Below are positions 24,544-34,100 of a stretch of DNA of 39,617 nucleotides, piece by piece. The notes beneath the pieces were generated by a model, which searched no databases, was not told where the DNA came from, and saw nothing but the letters and a program-made list of their open reading frames with translations. This DNA is from Actinomyces sp. (GTDB taxonomy: Bacteria; Actinomycetota; Actinomycetes; Actinomycetales; Actinomycetaceae): NCBI RefSeq assembly GCF_030530635.1, contig NZ_JAUMUL010000004.1, positions 1 to 39,617 of the forward strand, read 5' to 3'. Position 1 is the first letter of the stretch, and each line of letters opens with the position of its first letter. A program made the translations under genes and the position numbers.

Positions 24544-26006
24544 TGAGCAGCGCAGCGGTATCCCGCGGAGAGATCTTCCCACGCCGGTCCTCGCGCGGAG
24601 TGGTGCTGGGCCTGTCCGGGCCGGCGCTGGTGTGCGTGCTGGCAGGCGCGGTGATCGCGGTGTTCTCAATGCCGATTGCCGGGGGCCTGCGGGGGCTGGT
24701 GGTTACGGCGCCGGTGTGGGTACTGCTGCTGGTGCTGGGCCTGGTACCGATGGGTGCCGGCGGCAAGCTGGTGGACTGGATGCCCGTCGGGGTGTCCTAT
24801 GTGTACCGGCGGTTGTCGGGGCAGCACCAGTGGCGCCGGCCGGTGTGGCGCACACGCCCCGCTGGCACGCTCGCACTTGCCGGCTCCCGGGCACGACTAA
24901 GGCTGTTCCTCGACGAGCGGGACTCCACGGCGTTCATCCATGACCCCCACAAGCACACGCTGACGGCCACATGCAAGGTCACGCACGGCCAATTCATGAT
25001 GTCGGACGCGGACAAACAGGATGAGATGGCGGCAGGCTACGCGGACCTGCTGGCTAGCCTCGGGCAGGCCGACGGGGTGTGCCGGATCCAGGTGCAGCAG
25101 CGCTCCATGGCCGACGGCGGCGTCGGCGTGCAGTCCCACTGGGACCAGTGGCAGGACAAGGCACCGCAGGCCTCGACGGTGCGCCGCAACTACGAGGCAC
25201 TGCTAAGGCGCAGCACGACGGCGACCGAGCAGCACGAGTCCACGATCACGATCACGCTGGACCTGGATGCGGTCAGTGGCGCGGTCAAGTCCTACGGCGG
25301 CGGCCTGCGCGGCGGCGCTGCGGTGCTCAGGCAACGGATGCGGCTGCTGGAAGACCACCTTCCCGCGGCTGGATTGACGTCACGCGGGTGGATCACCCCG
25401 TCGGAGCTGGCGGTGGTGATCCGCACTGCCTATGACCCCGGGCTGGCGGTACGTCTACAGCAGCACCCGGAAGAAGCTGGGGACCTCCCGGACGCGGGCG
25501 CGATGGCGGTGGATAACGGCTGGGCGTCGATGCACACCGACACCGGGTGGCATCAGGTCCTCCAGATCGGCCGGTGGCCGAGGCTAAAGGTTGTCCCGGG
25601 ATTCCTGCACCCGCTGGTGCTGGTCCCGGGTGTCAAGCTGTCGATGTCCCTGATCTACAGGCCGATCGAGACGGCAAGGGCGGTGAAGGACGCCCAGCAC
25701 GACGACGCCCGCGAGGCGGAGGCCCGCGAGGATCGGCGCAAGATCGGGCGGCGGGACACGATCATCCACCGGCGCGAGCGCGCCCAGGCCGAGCGGCACC
25801 TGGCGGACCTGGATGACGGGCACAGCGACATGGACCACGTGGCGCTGATCGCCGTTTCGGCGCCGGACAGGGAGGCCCTGGACCGGGCGGTGGAGGACGT
25901 GCGGTCGGCGATCCGCAGGGCCAAGTGCACACCGAGGACGCTGTACGCGCAGCAGGACGAGCTGTTTGACGCAGCGGCTCTGCCGCTGGGGTTGGGGATG
26001 CGATGA
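24543..26006 (+). CDS. SCO6880-family transfer protein, PrgI plus VirB4 N-terminal-like
   Basis: A 487-aa protein with two N-terminal TM helices (about 20-45 and 50-70: ALVCVLAGAVIAVFSMPIAG, LVVTAPVWVLLLVLGLVPMG), then a long soluble domain without a P-loop. That domain (HDPHKHTLTATCKVTHGQFM, STITITLDLDAV, KLSMSLIYRPIE) corresponds to the non-catalytic N-terminal half of VirB4. It is thought to partner the ATPase encoded immediately downstream. ATG 24543 overlaps the previous stop by one base; the downstream ATG overlaps its stop (ATGA). Confidence 0.85.
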   Translation: MSSAAVSRGEIFPRRSSRGVVLGLSGPALVCVLAGAVIAVFSMPIAGGLRGLVVTAPVWVLLLVLGLVPMGAGGKLVDWMPVGVSYVYRRLSGQHQWRRPVWRTRPAGTLALAGSRARLRLFLDERDSTAFIHDPHKHTLTATCKVTHGQFMMSDADKQDEMAAGYADLLASLGQADGVCRIQVQQRSMADGGVGVQSHWDQWQDKAPQASTVRRNYEALLRRSTTATEQHESTITITLDLDAVSGAVKSYGGGLRGGAAVLRQRMRLLEDHLPAAGLTSRGWITPSELAVVIRTAYDPGLAVRLQQHPEEAGDLPDAGAMAVDNGWASMHTDTGWHQVLQIGRWPRLKVVPGFLHPLVLVPGVKLSMSLIYRPIETARAVKDAQHDDAREAEAREDRRKIGRRDTIIHRRERAQAERHLADLDDGHSDMDHVALIAVSAPDREALDRAVEDVRSAIRRAKCTPRTLYAQQDELFDAAALPLGLGMR

Positions 26007-27508
26007 GCCGGAGAGTGGCAACACTGGTTACGGGCGAGCGTACGCGCGCGCAGGTGCGGGAGGCGGCCCGGGCCGAACGGCACCGCGCCGCGGAGATCCG
26101 CCGTGAGCAGCGCGAGCGTGACCGACAGCTGAAGGCGGCACAGAAGGCGATCTGGGCCGGCGACTACCTTCCCCCGGAAGGCGAGGCGGGGCCCAGGATG
26201 GGCCGGGCCCTGGTTCCGGCCCACGCCCGGGCGGAGCGGGCCACGACCCGTGTGCTGCGCACGCAGTACCCGTTCGTGGCTGAGGAGGGCCTGGGCTCGG
26301 CCGGCGCGTATATCGGCTGGGACAAGCTGTCGCGGACGGCGTTCTGCTTCGACCCGTTCGAACTGTATGCACGGCGGATCATTTCGAATCCGAACATCAC
26401 CGTGTCCGGGGCGATCGGCTCGGGCAAGTCCTCGCTGATGAAGTGCCTGGCACTGCGGTCAGCGGCGTTCGGCCGGAAGACCTTTGTGCCCGGGGACGTG
26501 AAGGGTGAGTGGACGCCGGTGGTCAAGGCGGCCGGCGGTGCCGTTATCAGTATCGGCGGCGCGGACGGGGCGAAGCTGAACCCCCTGGATGAGGGCCGGC
26601 GGCCCGAGCGTGACCTGGACGGCAAGGTCGTTACCGATGAGCTGTGGGCCAGGACGGTGCAGCGGCAGCGTCACAGCCTGCTGGGCGCGCTCACCTCGGC
26701 GCTGCTGGGCCGGCCACTGGACCAGGACGATCACACGGCTCTGGACACGGCGATCGACGCGACCGTGAAGCGGGGTGGTGTGCCGCTGGTCCCCACTGTG
26801 GTGGAGGAGCTACTGGCCCCGTCGCTGACCACGGGCCTGCCACTCGGGGCGGCCACCAGTGAGCAGCTGGCGGCCATGGGCAGGGCCGCCGGTCTGGCAC
26901 TGCAACGGATCACGCGCACCGGGGACCTGGCCGGCATGTTCGACGGCCCCTCCACGGTGCGCTTCCAGCCCGAGGCGCCGATGATGAGCGTGGACCTGCG
27001 CAATATCCCGCAGGGGTCGGAGGCCCTGCCGCTGCTGATGACCTGCACTGGCTCGTGGATGGAGTCGGCGCTGCGGGGGGCGGACCTGGGCCAGCGGTAC
27101 ATGATCTATGAGGAGGCCCATCGGTTGATGCCGCTGCCGGGCCTGCTGGACCGCATGCGCGATCAGTTCAAGCTCACCCGGGCGTGGGGGACGGCGAACG
27201 TGATCGTGATCCACCGCCTGTCCGACCTGGACGCGGTGGGCGCTGCGGGGTCGAGGGAGCGCGCGGTCGCTGAGGGACTCCTGGCCGACACGTCCACTCG
27301 AGTGGTGTATAGGCAGGAGTCGGACCAGTTGGAGGCGGCCCGCCGGACCCTGGGGATGAGCGAGGCAGCCGTGCGGGCGGTCAGTCACCTGAGCGTCGGG
27401 TCGGGCCTGTGGATGGTCGGCAAGAGGACTTTCCTGGTGGGGCATCAGCGCACCAGGTGGGAGGCGCAGGTGACCGATACCGACGCCGGGATGGGAGCAG
27501 GAGCATGA
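26003..27508 (+). CDS. VirB4-type ATPase of the type IV secretion system
   Basis: A 501-aa ATPase that should power assembly or transport at the membrane. After a basic, coiled N-terminus (AARAERHRAAEIRREQRERD), Walker A is GAIGSGKSS at residues 136-144 and Walker B is YMIYEEAHR at about 368. A VirB4/HerA-like C-terminus ends LWMVGKRTFLVGHQRTRWE. The N-terminal VirB4 half is absent here and supplied by the preceding gene, so VirB4 is split in two. The stop overlaps the next ATG (ATGA). Confidence 0.88.
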   Translation: MSRRVATLVTGERTRAQVREAARAERHRAAEIRREQRERDRQLKAAQKAIWAGDYLPPEGEAGPRMGRALVPAHARAERATTRVLRTQYPFVAEEGLGSAGAYIGWDKLSRTAFCFDPFELYARRIISNPNITVSGAIGSGKSSLMKCLALRSAAFGRKTFVPGDVKGEWTPVVKAAGGAVISIGGADGAKLNPLDEGRRPERDLDGKVVTDELWARTVQRQRHSLLGALTSALLGRPLDQDDHTALDTAIDATVKRGGVPLVPTVVEELLAPSLTTGLPLGAATSEQLAAMGRAAGLALQRITRTGDLAGMFDGPSTVRFQPEAPMMSVDLRNIPQGSEALPLLMTCTGSWMESALRGADLGQRYMIYEEAHRLMPLPGLLDRMRDQFKLTRAWGTANVIVIHRLSDLDAVGAAGSRERAVAEGLLADTSTRVVYRQESDQLEAARRTLGMSEAAVRAVSHLSVGSGLWMVGKRTFLVGHQRTRWEAQVTDTDAGMGAGA

Positions 27509-29295
27509 GAGGTGACCAGGATGCGAGCACGTACCTGCTGCTGGGACTGATCGGCACGGGCGTTGGTCTCGGGGCGACCGCCCGGCTGGCCGCCGGGGCG
27601 GCATGCACGCTCGGCGTATGCACGGTGCAGGCGTCGGCACCGACCGGGCTGGTGCGGGTACTGACCGGCCAGGTCCCGGCCGAGGCGTGGCAGGCTGCGG
27701 GGATGCCCTCCTGGCTGTTCTGGGCCTGCTGGGCGGCGGAGCTTGTCGCAGTGATAGCGGTGGTGTTGTGGGCCTCGTCCCGGTGGGGCGGGCGGCGGCA
27801 GCGCCGTCAGGTGGACCCGCGCCGTCAGGCCGGCATGGCTACCGCCGCTCAGGTGCGCCGGCACCTGTCGGCCCGCGCGGTGGAGCGGATGAGGTGGCTG
27901 CGCCCGGACTTGGCCAGGCCCCGGGCGAAGGATCTGGGCATGCGCGTCGGAATGGCGCGCGGGGTGTGGGTGTGGATCCCGATCGAGGACTCCGTGGTGA
28001 TCTCGGCCCCGTCGCGGGCCGGCAAGGGCCGATACTTCGTCGACCCAATGGTGGTGGAGTACCCGGGCGCGGTGGTCACCACGTCGGTGAGGGCCGAGAC
28101 CGCGCTGGGTACCGTGCTGGACCGTGCCCAGGTGGGGCCGGTGGCGGTGTTCGCGCCGGCCGGCATCGATGCGGTCGGCCAGGCCGGCGACGTGCTGCGT
28201 CGGGCGTCGATCCGCTGGTCGCTGTGGCGGGGATGCGAGGATACTGAGACGGCGATGCGGCGGGCGCGGGCCCTGGCGGCCAACGGCGGTACCAGGGGCA
28301 CCGGTAACGATGAGTTCTGGGGTGGCAACGCACGTATGGTGATCGCGCCGCTGCTGCATGCGGCCGCTCTGGGTGAGGTGGATGTGGATGCGCTGGCCAG
28401 GTGGGCGAGCCGTCCGGGCCTGGCGCAGGAGGCAGTGTCGATCTTGGCCGGCCACCCACAGGCGGCCCCGGGCTGGGCCGACCAGCTGGCCAGTGCGATG
28501 ACTGGGGATGACCGCACGGTGGCGAACATCTGGGCGACGGTTCGCACATGCATATCCGAGCCGCTGATGGACCCTGCGGTCCGGGAGGCGATCTCCCCGG
28601 CCCCGGGCGAGCAGCTTGATATCGCGGACTTCGTCCGCCGGCGCGGCACCTTGTACATCGTCGGCGATGCCGCCGCCACCAGCGCGCCACTGGTCGCGGC
28701 TCTGATTGAGGACGTGTACGCGGCGGCCATGGCCATGGCCAACAAGTCGGCGGGCAACCGGCTTACGCCACCCCTGGGTTTGCTGCTGGATGAGATCAAC
28801 AATATTGCGGTGCTGCCGAGCCTGGGCACGATGATGAGCGCCGGCGGCGGCTCGAATGTGACCACGGTGATCGTGGAGCAGTCCCGCGCGCAGGCGGCCG
28901 TCCGGCTGGGCAAGGACGCGGCGGACGCGCTCTTCGACTCGGCGACCTCCAAGCTGATCCTGGGCGGGGCGACCAGGAGTGAGACGCTGGCTGAGATCAC
29001 GGCCGCGGTCGGTGAGCGGGACGTGCGCCGGCGCACCGTGTCCACCGGGCACAGCGCGTGGGGCACCTCCACGTCGTGGGCGGAGGCCGAGGAGAGGATC
29101 ATGACCGGGGCGCAACTGCGCGAGCTGCCCAAGGGCACGGCCTTGTTGCTCAAGGGGTCTGCGCCGGCGGTAATCGTGGAGGGCCGGGACCTGGAGTCCA
29201 GGGCGCGCCGGCGGGGCGGCAGGCAGTCGGTGACCGAGCAGGCGCCGGCGCGAATGGCGTTTAGAGGCGCAACCGTCAATGAGAGTGAGGAGTGA
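27505..29295 (+). CDS. VirD4/TraG-type coupling protein
   Basis: A 596-aa hexameric ATPase that brings the relaxase-DNA complex to the channel. Two N-terminal TM segments (about 10-33 and 70-92) anchor it. The motor domain has Walker A SAPSRAGKGR (about 167-176) and Walker B LGLLLDEINNI (about 425-435), followed by TTVIVEQSRAQA and SKLILGGA as in TraG. The C-terminal 30 residues are basic/acidic and probably contact the substrate. ATG 27505 overlaps the ATPase stop (ATGA). An open frame extends upstream to 27409 but would lie inside the previous gene. Confidence 0.92.
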   Translation: MRGDQDASTYLLLGLIGTGVGLGATARLAAGAACTLGVCTVQASAPTGLVRVLTGQVPAEAWQAAGMPSWLFWACWAAELVAVIAVVLWASSRWGGRRQRRQVDPRRQAGMATAAQVRRHLSARAVERMRWLRPDLARPRAKDLGMRVGMARGVWVWIPIEDSVVISAPSRAGKGRYFVDPMVVEYPGAVVTTSVRAETALGTVLDRAQVGPVAVFAPAGIDAVGQAGDVLRRASIRWSLWRGCEDTETAMRRARALAANGGTRGTGNDEFWGGNARMVIAPLLHAAALGEVDVDALARWASRPGLAQEAVSILAGHPQAAPGWADQLASAMTGDDRTVANIWATVRTCISEPLMDPAVREAISPAPGEQLDIADFVRRRGTLYIVGDAAATSAPLVAALIEDVYAAAMAMANKSAGNRLTPPLGLLLDEINNIAVLPSLGTMMSAGGGSNVTTVIVEQSRAQAAVRLGKDAADALFDSATSKLILGGATRSETLAEITAAVGERDVRRRTVSTGHSAWGTSTSWAEAEERIMTGAQLRELPKGTALLLKGSAPAVIVEGRDLESRARRRGGRQSVTEQAPARMAFRGATVNESEE

Positions 29296-29300
29296 ACAAG

Positions 29301-29600
29301 ATGGTTGTCGTGTACGGGCGGCCCGGATGTGGGGCCTGTTTTGCCACGAAGCGGGCTCTGACGGCGCGGGGAGTGGACTTCGCGTGGCGGGATATCAGCG
29401 TCGATCCGGCGGCTGCACGCAAGGCACAGGAGATCGCTGGGCGCCTGGGTGAGCGCAGCCTGCCGATCGTGACGACGGATCGTGACGCGTGGGCCGGGTT
29501 CCGTAAGGATCGGATCGGTGCGCTGCCCCCTGATGTCGGCGGCCGGTCCCGGCCGGCCGCTACACCTACGCGCGAGTTCGCGATGAGCCCGGGGATGTGA
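29301..29600 (+). CDS. Glutaredoxin/NrdH-like thiol protein
   Basis: A 99-aa protein with the redox motif C10-G-A-C13 (VVVYGRPGCGACFATKRAL) and the cis-proline region SLPIVTTD, all within a thioredoxin fold. A 25-residue tail follows the fold. ATG 29301 is chosen because AGGAG lies 8-9 nt upstream; GTG 29292 overlapping the previous stop is the alternative. It sits inside the transfer operon, so it may reduce or protect disulfides in channel proteins, or be cargo. The active-site dipeptide GA differs from the usual PY or VQ. Confidence 0.85.
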   Translation: MVVVYGRPGCGACFATKRALTARGVDFAWRDISVDPAAARKAQEIAGRLGERSLPIVTTDRDAWAGFRKDRIGALPPDVGGRSRPAATPTREFAMSPGM

Positions 29601-29603
29601 ACG

Positions 29604-30026
29604 ATGACTGCGAGCACCAGGAGCACCGGTGGGTTGCGGCAGCGGGTCAGGCCGCTGCGCACGAGGAGCCGGACGGCCGCCGGGGCACGGTATGCGGCGT
29701 GGATGGCGTCCCCGGCGTGGAGGGCGAGGCGCAGGGAGTGGGTGCGGGAGGAGACCGCCCGCGCCGGGGGCGTGTGGTGTGCGCTGTGCTCACGGCCCTG
29801 GAGAGCGGATGCCGGGGACCTGCACCACCTGTCCTACAGGAGGCTGGGCCATGAGCGTCATGAGGAGCTGATGGCGATGTGCCGGCCCTGCCACGAGGCC
29901 CTGCACCGGGTGATCGACGCCTCTCCTGCGTGGCAGCGGCTGATCGCCAAGGGCCACCGGGCGGCGGTGACCCGCACAATCGTTCGGCAACTCAAGGCCA
30001 CGATGGGAGGAGCAGGCGATGAGTGA
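29604..30026 (+). CDS. HNH-like zinc protein
   Basis: A 140-aa, Arg-rich protein. The C-terminal two thirds carry an HNH-type arrangement: CALCSRPW, DLHHLSYRR, then ELMAMCRPCHEALH. This is C-x2-C with a double histidine and a second C-x2-C-H. This is the pattern of HNH endonucleases such as ICE and phage nicking enzymes. The N-terminus is basic (LRQRVRPLRTRSRTAAG). No strong ribosome binding site is seen before ATG 29604. It overlaps the next gene by 8 nt. Confidence 0.75.
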   Translation: MTASTRSTGGLRQRVRPLRTRSRTAAGARYAAWMASPAWRARRREWVREETARAGGVWCALCSRPWRADAGDLHHLSYRRLGHERHEELMAMCRPCHEALHRVIDASPAWQRLIAKGHRAAVTRTIVRQLKATMGGAGDE

Positions 30027-30510
30027 AAGCAGTTCAGCACTGGATGCTGAGGCGCCGTTCGCACCTACAGTCGACTGGTGGGTGATGACGCCCGATGAGC
30101 GGCTTGAGACGCTGGGAGAGCTGCGGATCTGGGTCGCAAAGCTGGTCGTCGCCTATGGCCACAAGGGTGTCGGGAGCATTCCCCGCTGCTGGGAGCAGCA
30201 TGAGGGGGCGGTACGGCTGCTGGATGCGCTGCACCGGTCGTATCTGATAGCGACGCACCCGGCGCAGGTCGGCGAGGCGCTGATCGGCTGGCACCATAAT
30301 CTGACATACGTGCGCGAGGAGCTGCGGACGCTGTTCGCAGCATGCGCGTGCACCGATACGCATCACGCACCACTGACGCCCCCGAGCTGGGCGACCGACA
30401 TGGCGGAGGCCGGGAAGGACTCAGACACGTGGCAGGCATGTCAGGACCGGGCACTGGCCGCCTACCGTCAGCAGGTGCAGGAGGCGGCCAACCGGGCGGC
30501 GGACGCCTGA
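30019..30510 (+). CDS. Unknown protein, DUF4913-like
   Basis: A 163-aa soluble protein with Trp/Leu-rich helices: TLGELRIWVAKLVVAYG, IPRCWEQHEGAVRLLDALHRSY and EALIGWHHNLTYVREELRTLF. These recall DUF4913 proteins found in actinobacterial plasmids and ICEs, where they lie among transfer genes. A cysteine/histidine cluster (CACTDTHH) follows. It overlaps the HNH gene, so it is part of the operon. The role is unknown. Confidence 0.65.
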   Translation: MSESSSALDAEAPFAPTVDWWVMTPDERLETLGELRIWVAKLVVAYGHKGVGSIPRCWEQHEGAVRLLDALHRSYLIATHPAQVGEALIGWHHNLTYVREELRTLFAACACTDTHHAPLTPPSWATDMAEAGKDSDTWQACQDRALAAYRQQVQEAANRAADA

Positions 30511-30539
30511 TCGACCACTCCCCCGACTACTCCCGAGCC

Positions 30540-31100
30540 GTGATCGCCTGGCCTTGCGGACACACAGAGGTGCTGGAGCTGGCGTGGCTGCCCGATGAGC
30601 GCCTGCGCCGCCGCCGCACCGAGGAGACGATGAGGCACGGCGCCTGCCTGCGCTGCCCCCCGCCTCCAGGTCCGCCGGCTAACGGCGCCGCCGGCGTGGC
30701 CACGGACGGTGAGGCGGAGGTCCTGGTGTCTGGCGGGCCGGCCGTGACCTCTTGGGGGCGTAAGCGCGTGGCGCCGGGCGGCCGCGTGGCAGCCGGCCCC
30801 GGCTCGCACACGGTTCTGGCGGGCGGCACGGCCGCGGTAACCGGCGGCCTACTTGTCGCCCTGGCGGGCCGGGCGGTGGTCGACGCCGGCGCGCGCGTGC
30901 TGGTGGCGGACGACGCCAGGGACGTGGAGCTGTGGCTCCTTCCGTGGGCGCGCATCCAAGCCGGCAACGCCTTCCGCACCGTGACGGCAGGGCTGGAGGT
31001 CGTGGACGCCACTGGTGCCGGCCGGCCCACGGACCGGCCACTTCCGGCCGACCTCACGGAGCTACTGGAGGCGTCGCGCGACCTCGGCCCCCGCCCATAG
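30540..31100 (+). CDS. Unknown protein, last gene before the convergent terminator
   Basis: Not recognised. It has a small Cys/His cluster (WPCGHTEVLEL ... HGACLRCPPP) followed by a Gly/Ala/Val-rich beta region (GSHTVLAGGTAAVTGGLLVA, RAVVDAGARVLVADD) and an acidic C-terminus. The start is uncertain: the frame is open from 30342. GTG 30540 (VIAWPCGH) is the conservative choice; earlier starts would overlap the preceding gene. The stop is 14 bp before the large hairpin. Confidence 0.45.
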   Translation: MIAWPCGHTEVLELAWLPDERLRRRRTEETMRHGACLRCPPPPGPPANGAAGVATDGEAEVLVSGGPAVTSWGRKRVAPGGRVAAGPGSHTVLAGGTAAVTGGLLVALAGRAVVDAGARVLVADDARDVELWLLPWARIQAGNAFRTVTAGLEVVDATGAGRPTDRPLPADLTELLEASRDLGPRP

Positions 31101-31113
31101 GTTTCGTCGACGA

Positions 31114-31157
31114 AAACCACACCAGCCCGAACACTATTGTTCGGGCTGGTGTGGTTT
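31114..31157. terminator. Bidirectional terminator between convergent transfer operons
   Basis: A 20-bp perfect inverted repeat (31114-31133 with 31138-31157) with a 4-nt loop CTAT, bordered by A's on the left and T's on the right. It separates the secretion operon from the relaxase gene, whose TAA stop lies inside the right arm. It is strong and symmetric, suited to stopping transcription from both sides. Confidence 0.9.
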
Positions 31158-34100
31158 ACAGGTCGGGTTCGGGGGCCCGCTCTGGGCGGGGCCGACGATC
31201 TTGGTCGGTAGCACCAATCGACGGAGCCGGCAGGCCACGGCCGGCGGCGATCGTCTGGGCCTGTCGCAGGGCGTAGGCGGCGCGCCGGCGGTCGTCCGCC
31301 TGGACGCGGTTGGTCGACGCGGTGCGCACACCGAGCGGGTCTTCCATGGCTTCCAGCTCATATTCCTGCCCGGGGGCGGGCTTCGGGCTGGTGACCTGCC
31401 ATCGGTCGCGGTAGGCGGCAACGGTGCGGGCGGCCTGCAGCCACCGGGCCCTGGCCTGCGGGTCGGCCGGCGGCCTGCCGAGACTGGCGGTCCAGGTCTC
31501 GCCGGCGGCCATGGCCTGGTTGAGGACTTTGCCGGCCCTGGCGGTGATGAGCTGCTCGCGCTCAGCCAGGGCCCGGGCCACGTCGAGGTCGGTGGCCGGC
31601 GGGGCGGCGGGGATGAGACCGACGATCAGGCGCCGGCGCCCGTGCTCTGCCCGGGTGCGGACCTGCCGGACGCGCCGGGTCAGGTCGGCGGCAGGATGAG
31701 CTGGGTCGAGCGGGCTCCGCTGGGCGAGTGAGGGCAGGACGGTGCGTACGTCGACGCCGGCCCGGGCGGCCAGGTCGAGTTCCCGGGTGAGCGCGTCGGC
31801 CCACTGGTCGGCCATGAGTGCGTCGGCCTGGGCGGGCAGGATGGCCTCCAGCGCGCCCTCCCACCCCCATGCGGCGTCCCCTGCTGCGATGGTGGTGTAC
31901 TCGTTGGCGAGCTGCGCGATCGACTCGGCCTGCTCGGCGGCATTGTCTGCGGCCCGACGTGCGGTGAGCGGGGCGGAGGACCGGTCGAGGACAGCGGCGA
32001 GGATCTTATCGGCACTGGCCGGCTGCTGGCTGGTCAGTAGGTCGTCGGTGAGGTCTTCGGGGTCGGTGACCACGTGGGCGATGTTGCGGTGCCTGCCACG
32101 AGTGAGGCCGACGTACAGGCCCTCCCGGCCGATCCCGGAGGAGGGGTCGACCACGAGGTGGGCGTCGTCGACGGTGCGGCCCTGTGCCCGGTGGATCGTG
32201 GTGGCGTAGGCGAGCTCGACCTGCTCGCGGACGTATTGGGCGGGCATGTGTATCGCCTCGGCGGCCGGGTCGGCGGTGGGGGTGACCAGGAGGGCGCCGT
32301 CGGCTGCGGCGGCCACGACGTGCCAGGTAGCGCCGTTGTGGGCCCAGTGGTCGCCGGAGCGCAGGTGGCGGGCGTTGAGGCGGGTGACGACCGTGTCGCC
32401 GGCTGAGGCGTGGTTGCCGTCGGCCAGGCCGACCTCGCGGCCACGCACGGTGCCGTCGGCGACCAGGTCGGCGCGGGCTCTGCCGGCAAGCTCGGCGGCG
32501 AGCTCGTTGGTGGAGGCGATCATCAGGGAGGTGCGGCCGGCGGCGGTCTCGGCACGCCATGCCGCGTGCACCTGGTCGACCACCTGGTCCAGTCTGCCGG
32601 AGGTGATCGCGCCGGCGTCGGCGTAGGTGGTGATCGCGCGGTGATCGCCGGCGCGCAGTGCTAGCGACGCCGGCCCCTGCCACTGGTCGGCGAACCGGTG
32701 GATGGTAGCCAGGGTGGGCACATCCGAGCGGTGGTCGACGAGCATGCCGAACGCGCCGCCGGCCTCGACGGCTGCGAGCTGGCCGGGGTCCCCGACCGTC
32801 AGGAGCTTCGCGCCTACGGCGTCGGCCTGGGCGGCGATCTCATGAAGCGGGAGGGTCGCGGCCATGGAGGCCTCGTCGATGATGACCAGGTCGCCCTGCG
32901 CCAGGGGCGCCCGGTCGGGGACGGCCTGGAGGGAGGCGATGCGGGAGCGGATTGCCGCCTGGAGGGCGGGCCTGCGGGCGAGTGCCGGCAGGCCGGTGAA
33001 GGGGTCGGGGTCGACGGCCTGGAGGTCACGGCGCACCTGCCTGGCCCGGGCACCGGAGGCGAGCCGGTCATCGGCTTCCTTGAGTGCCTGGATGGTGGCC
33101 TGCCGGTCGGCGTCGGCCTTGCGGAGCGTGAGCCACATCGCCGTGTTCTCTGCGTGCGTGCCGAGGGATTCGGCGAGGACTTCGGCGGCCGCCGAGGAGG
33201 GGGCCAGGGCGGTGACCCTGCCACCGTGCTGCTGCCACTGATCGGTCAGGGCTCGCAGCGCGGTGGTCTTGCCTGCGCCGGCGGGCCCGACCATGACGTC
33301 CAGGCGCCGGCCGCTGGTGGCCACGGACCGGACGGCGTCAGCCTGGTCCTGGGTCAGCTGGCGGCGGCCGGCTACCGGGCGGCTGGTGTCCAGGTCGGGC
33401 AGGCGCGGGCCGGTGGCGTCGTCGGCCATGCGTATCAGGGCGTCCTCGGCGTCGATGAGGGCCTGGGCGGTGTAGATCTCGGAGTGCTCGGGGATGAACC
33501 GGCTGCTGCCGTCGGCACGGCGGTATCGGGCGGGGGTGTGAGCGCGCTGGGCGTGGTCGACGCGTACGCTCATGCCGATGGCCGCCGTGGCGACGGCCTC
33601 GGTGACCTGGTCGCGCTGGGCGGGGCTCTCCATGCGCAGGCGCCGGCAGGTGCGCTGCGCCTCGGCGCGCACATTCCACATGGTCCACGACGGCCGCGAT
33701 CGCTGAAGCTTCTGGATGACGTGGGTGGCCAGCTGGCCGACGTCGTCGGCGGTCAGGTCGGCGGCGCGCATGGGGTGGGTGCGGGTGCCGGGGGCGCCGG
33801 CGAGTGTGCCCGGAGCGGGCAGGGGCCGGCCGAGCACGCCGCGCAGCGGGTCGACGCCGCCGGTGACCGTTGCGGCCTGCTGCCGCCACTGGCTGGTCAG
33901 GTCGGCCAGGGACCGGTGCTGCTTGGCCTGGCGGGTGGTACGCCACGCTTTGGCGTCGGCGTCCCAGTGGCCGGGGCCGTCGACCTGCTCGCGGGCCGCC
34001 TCGATGTCAGTGTGTCGCCGGCTGAACAGGTGCAGGAGGCGGTCGGTGACTCCGTCGATCTCCCAGTGCTCGTGCCCGGTGCGGGAGATGGATCGCACCG

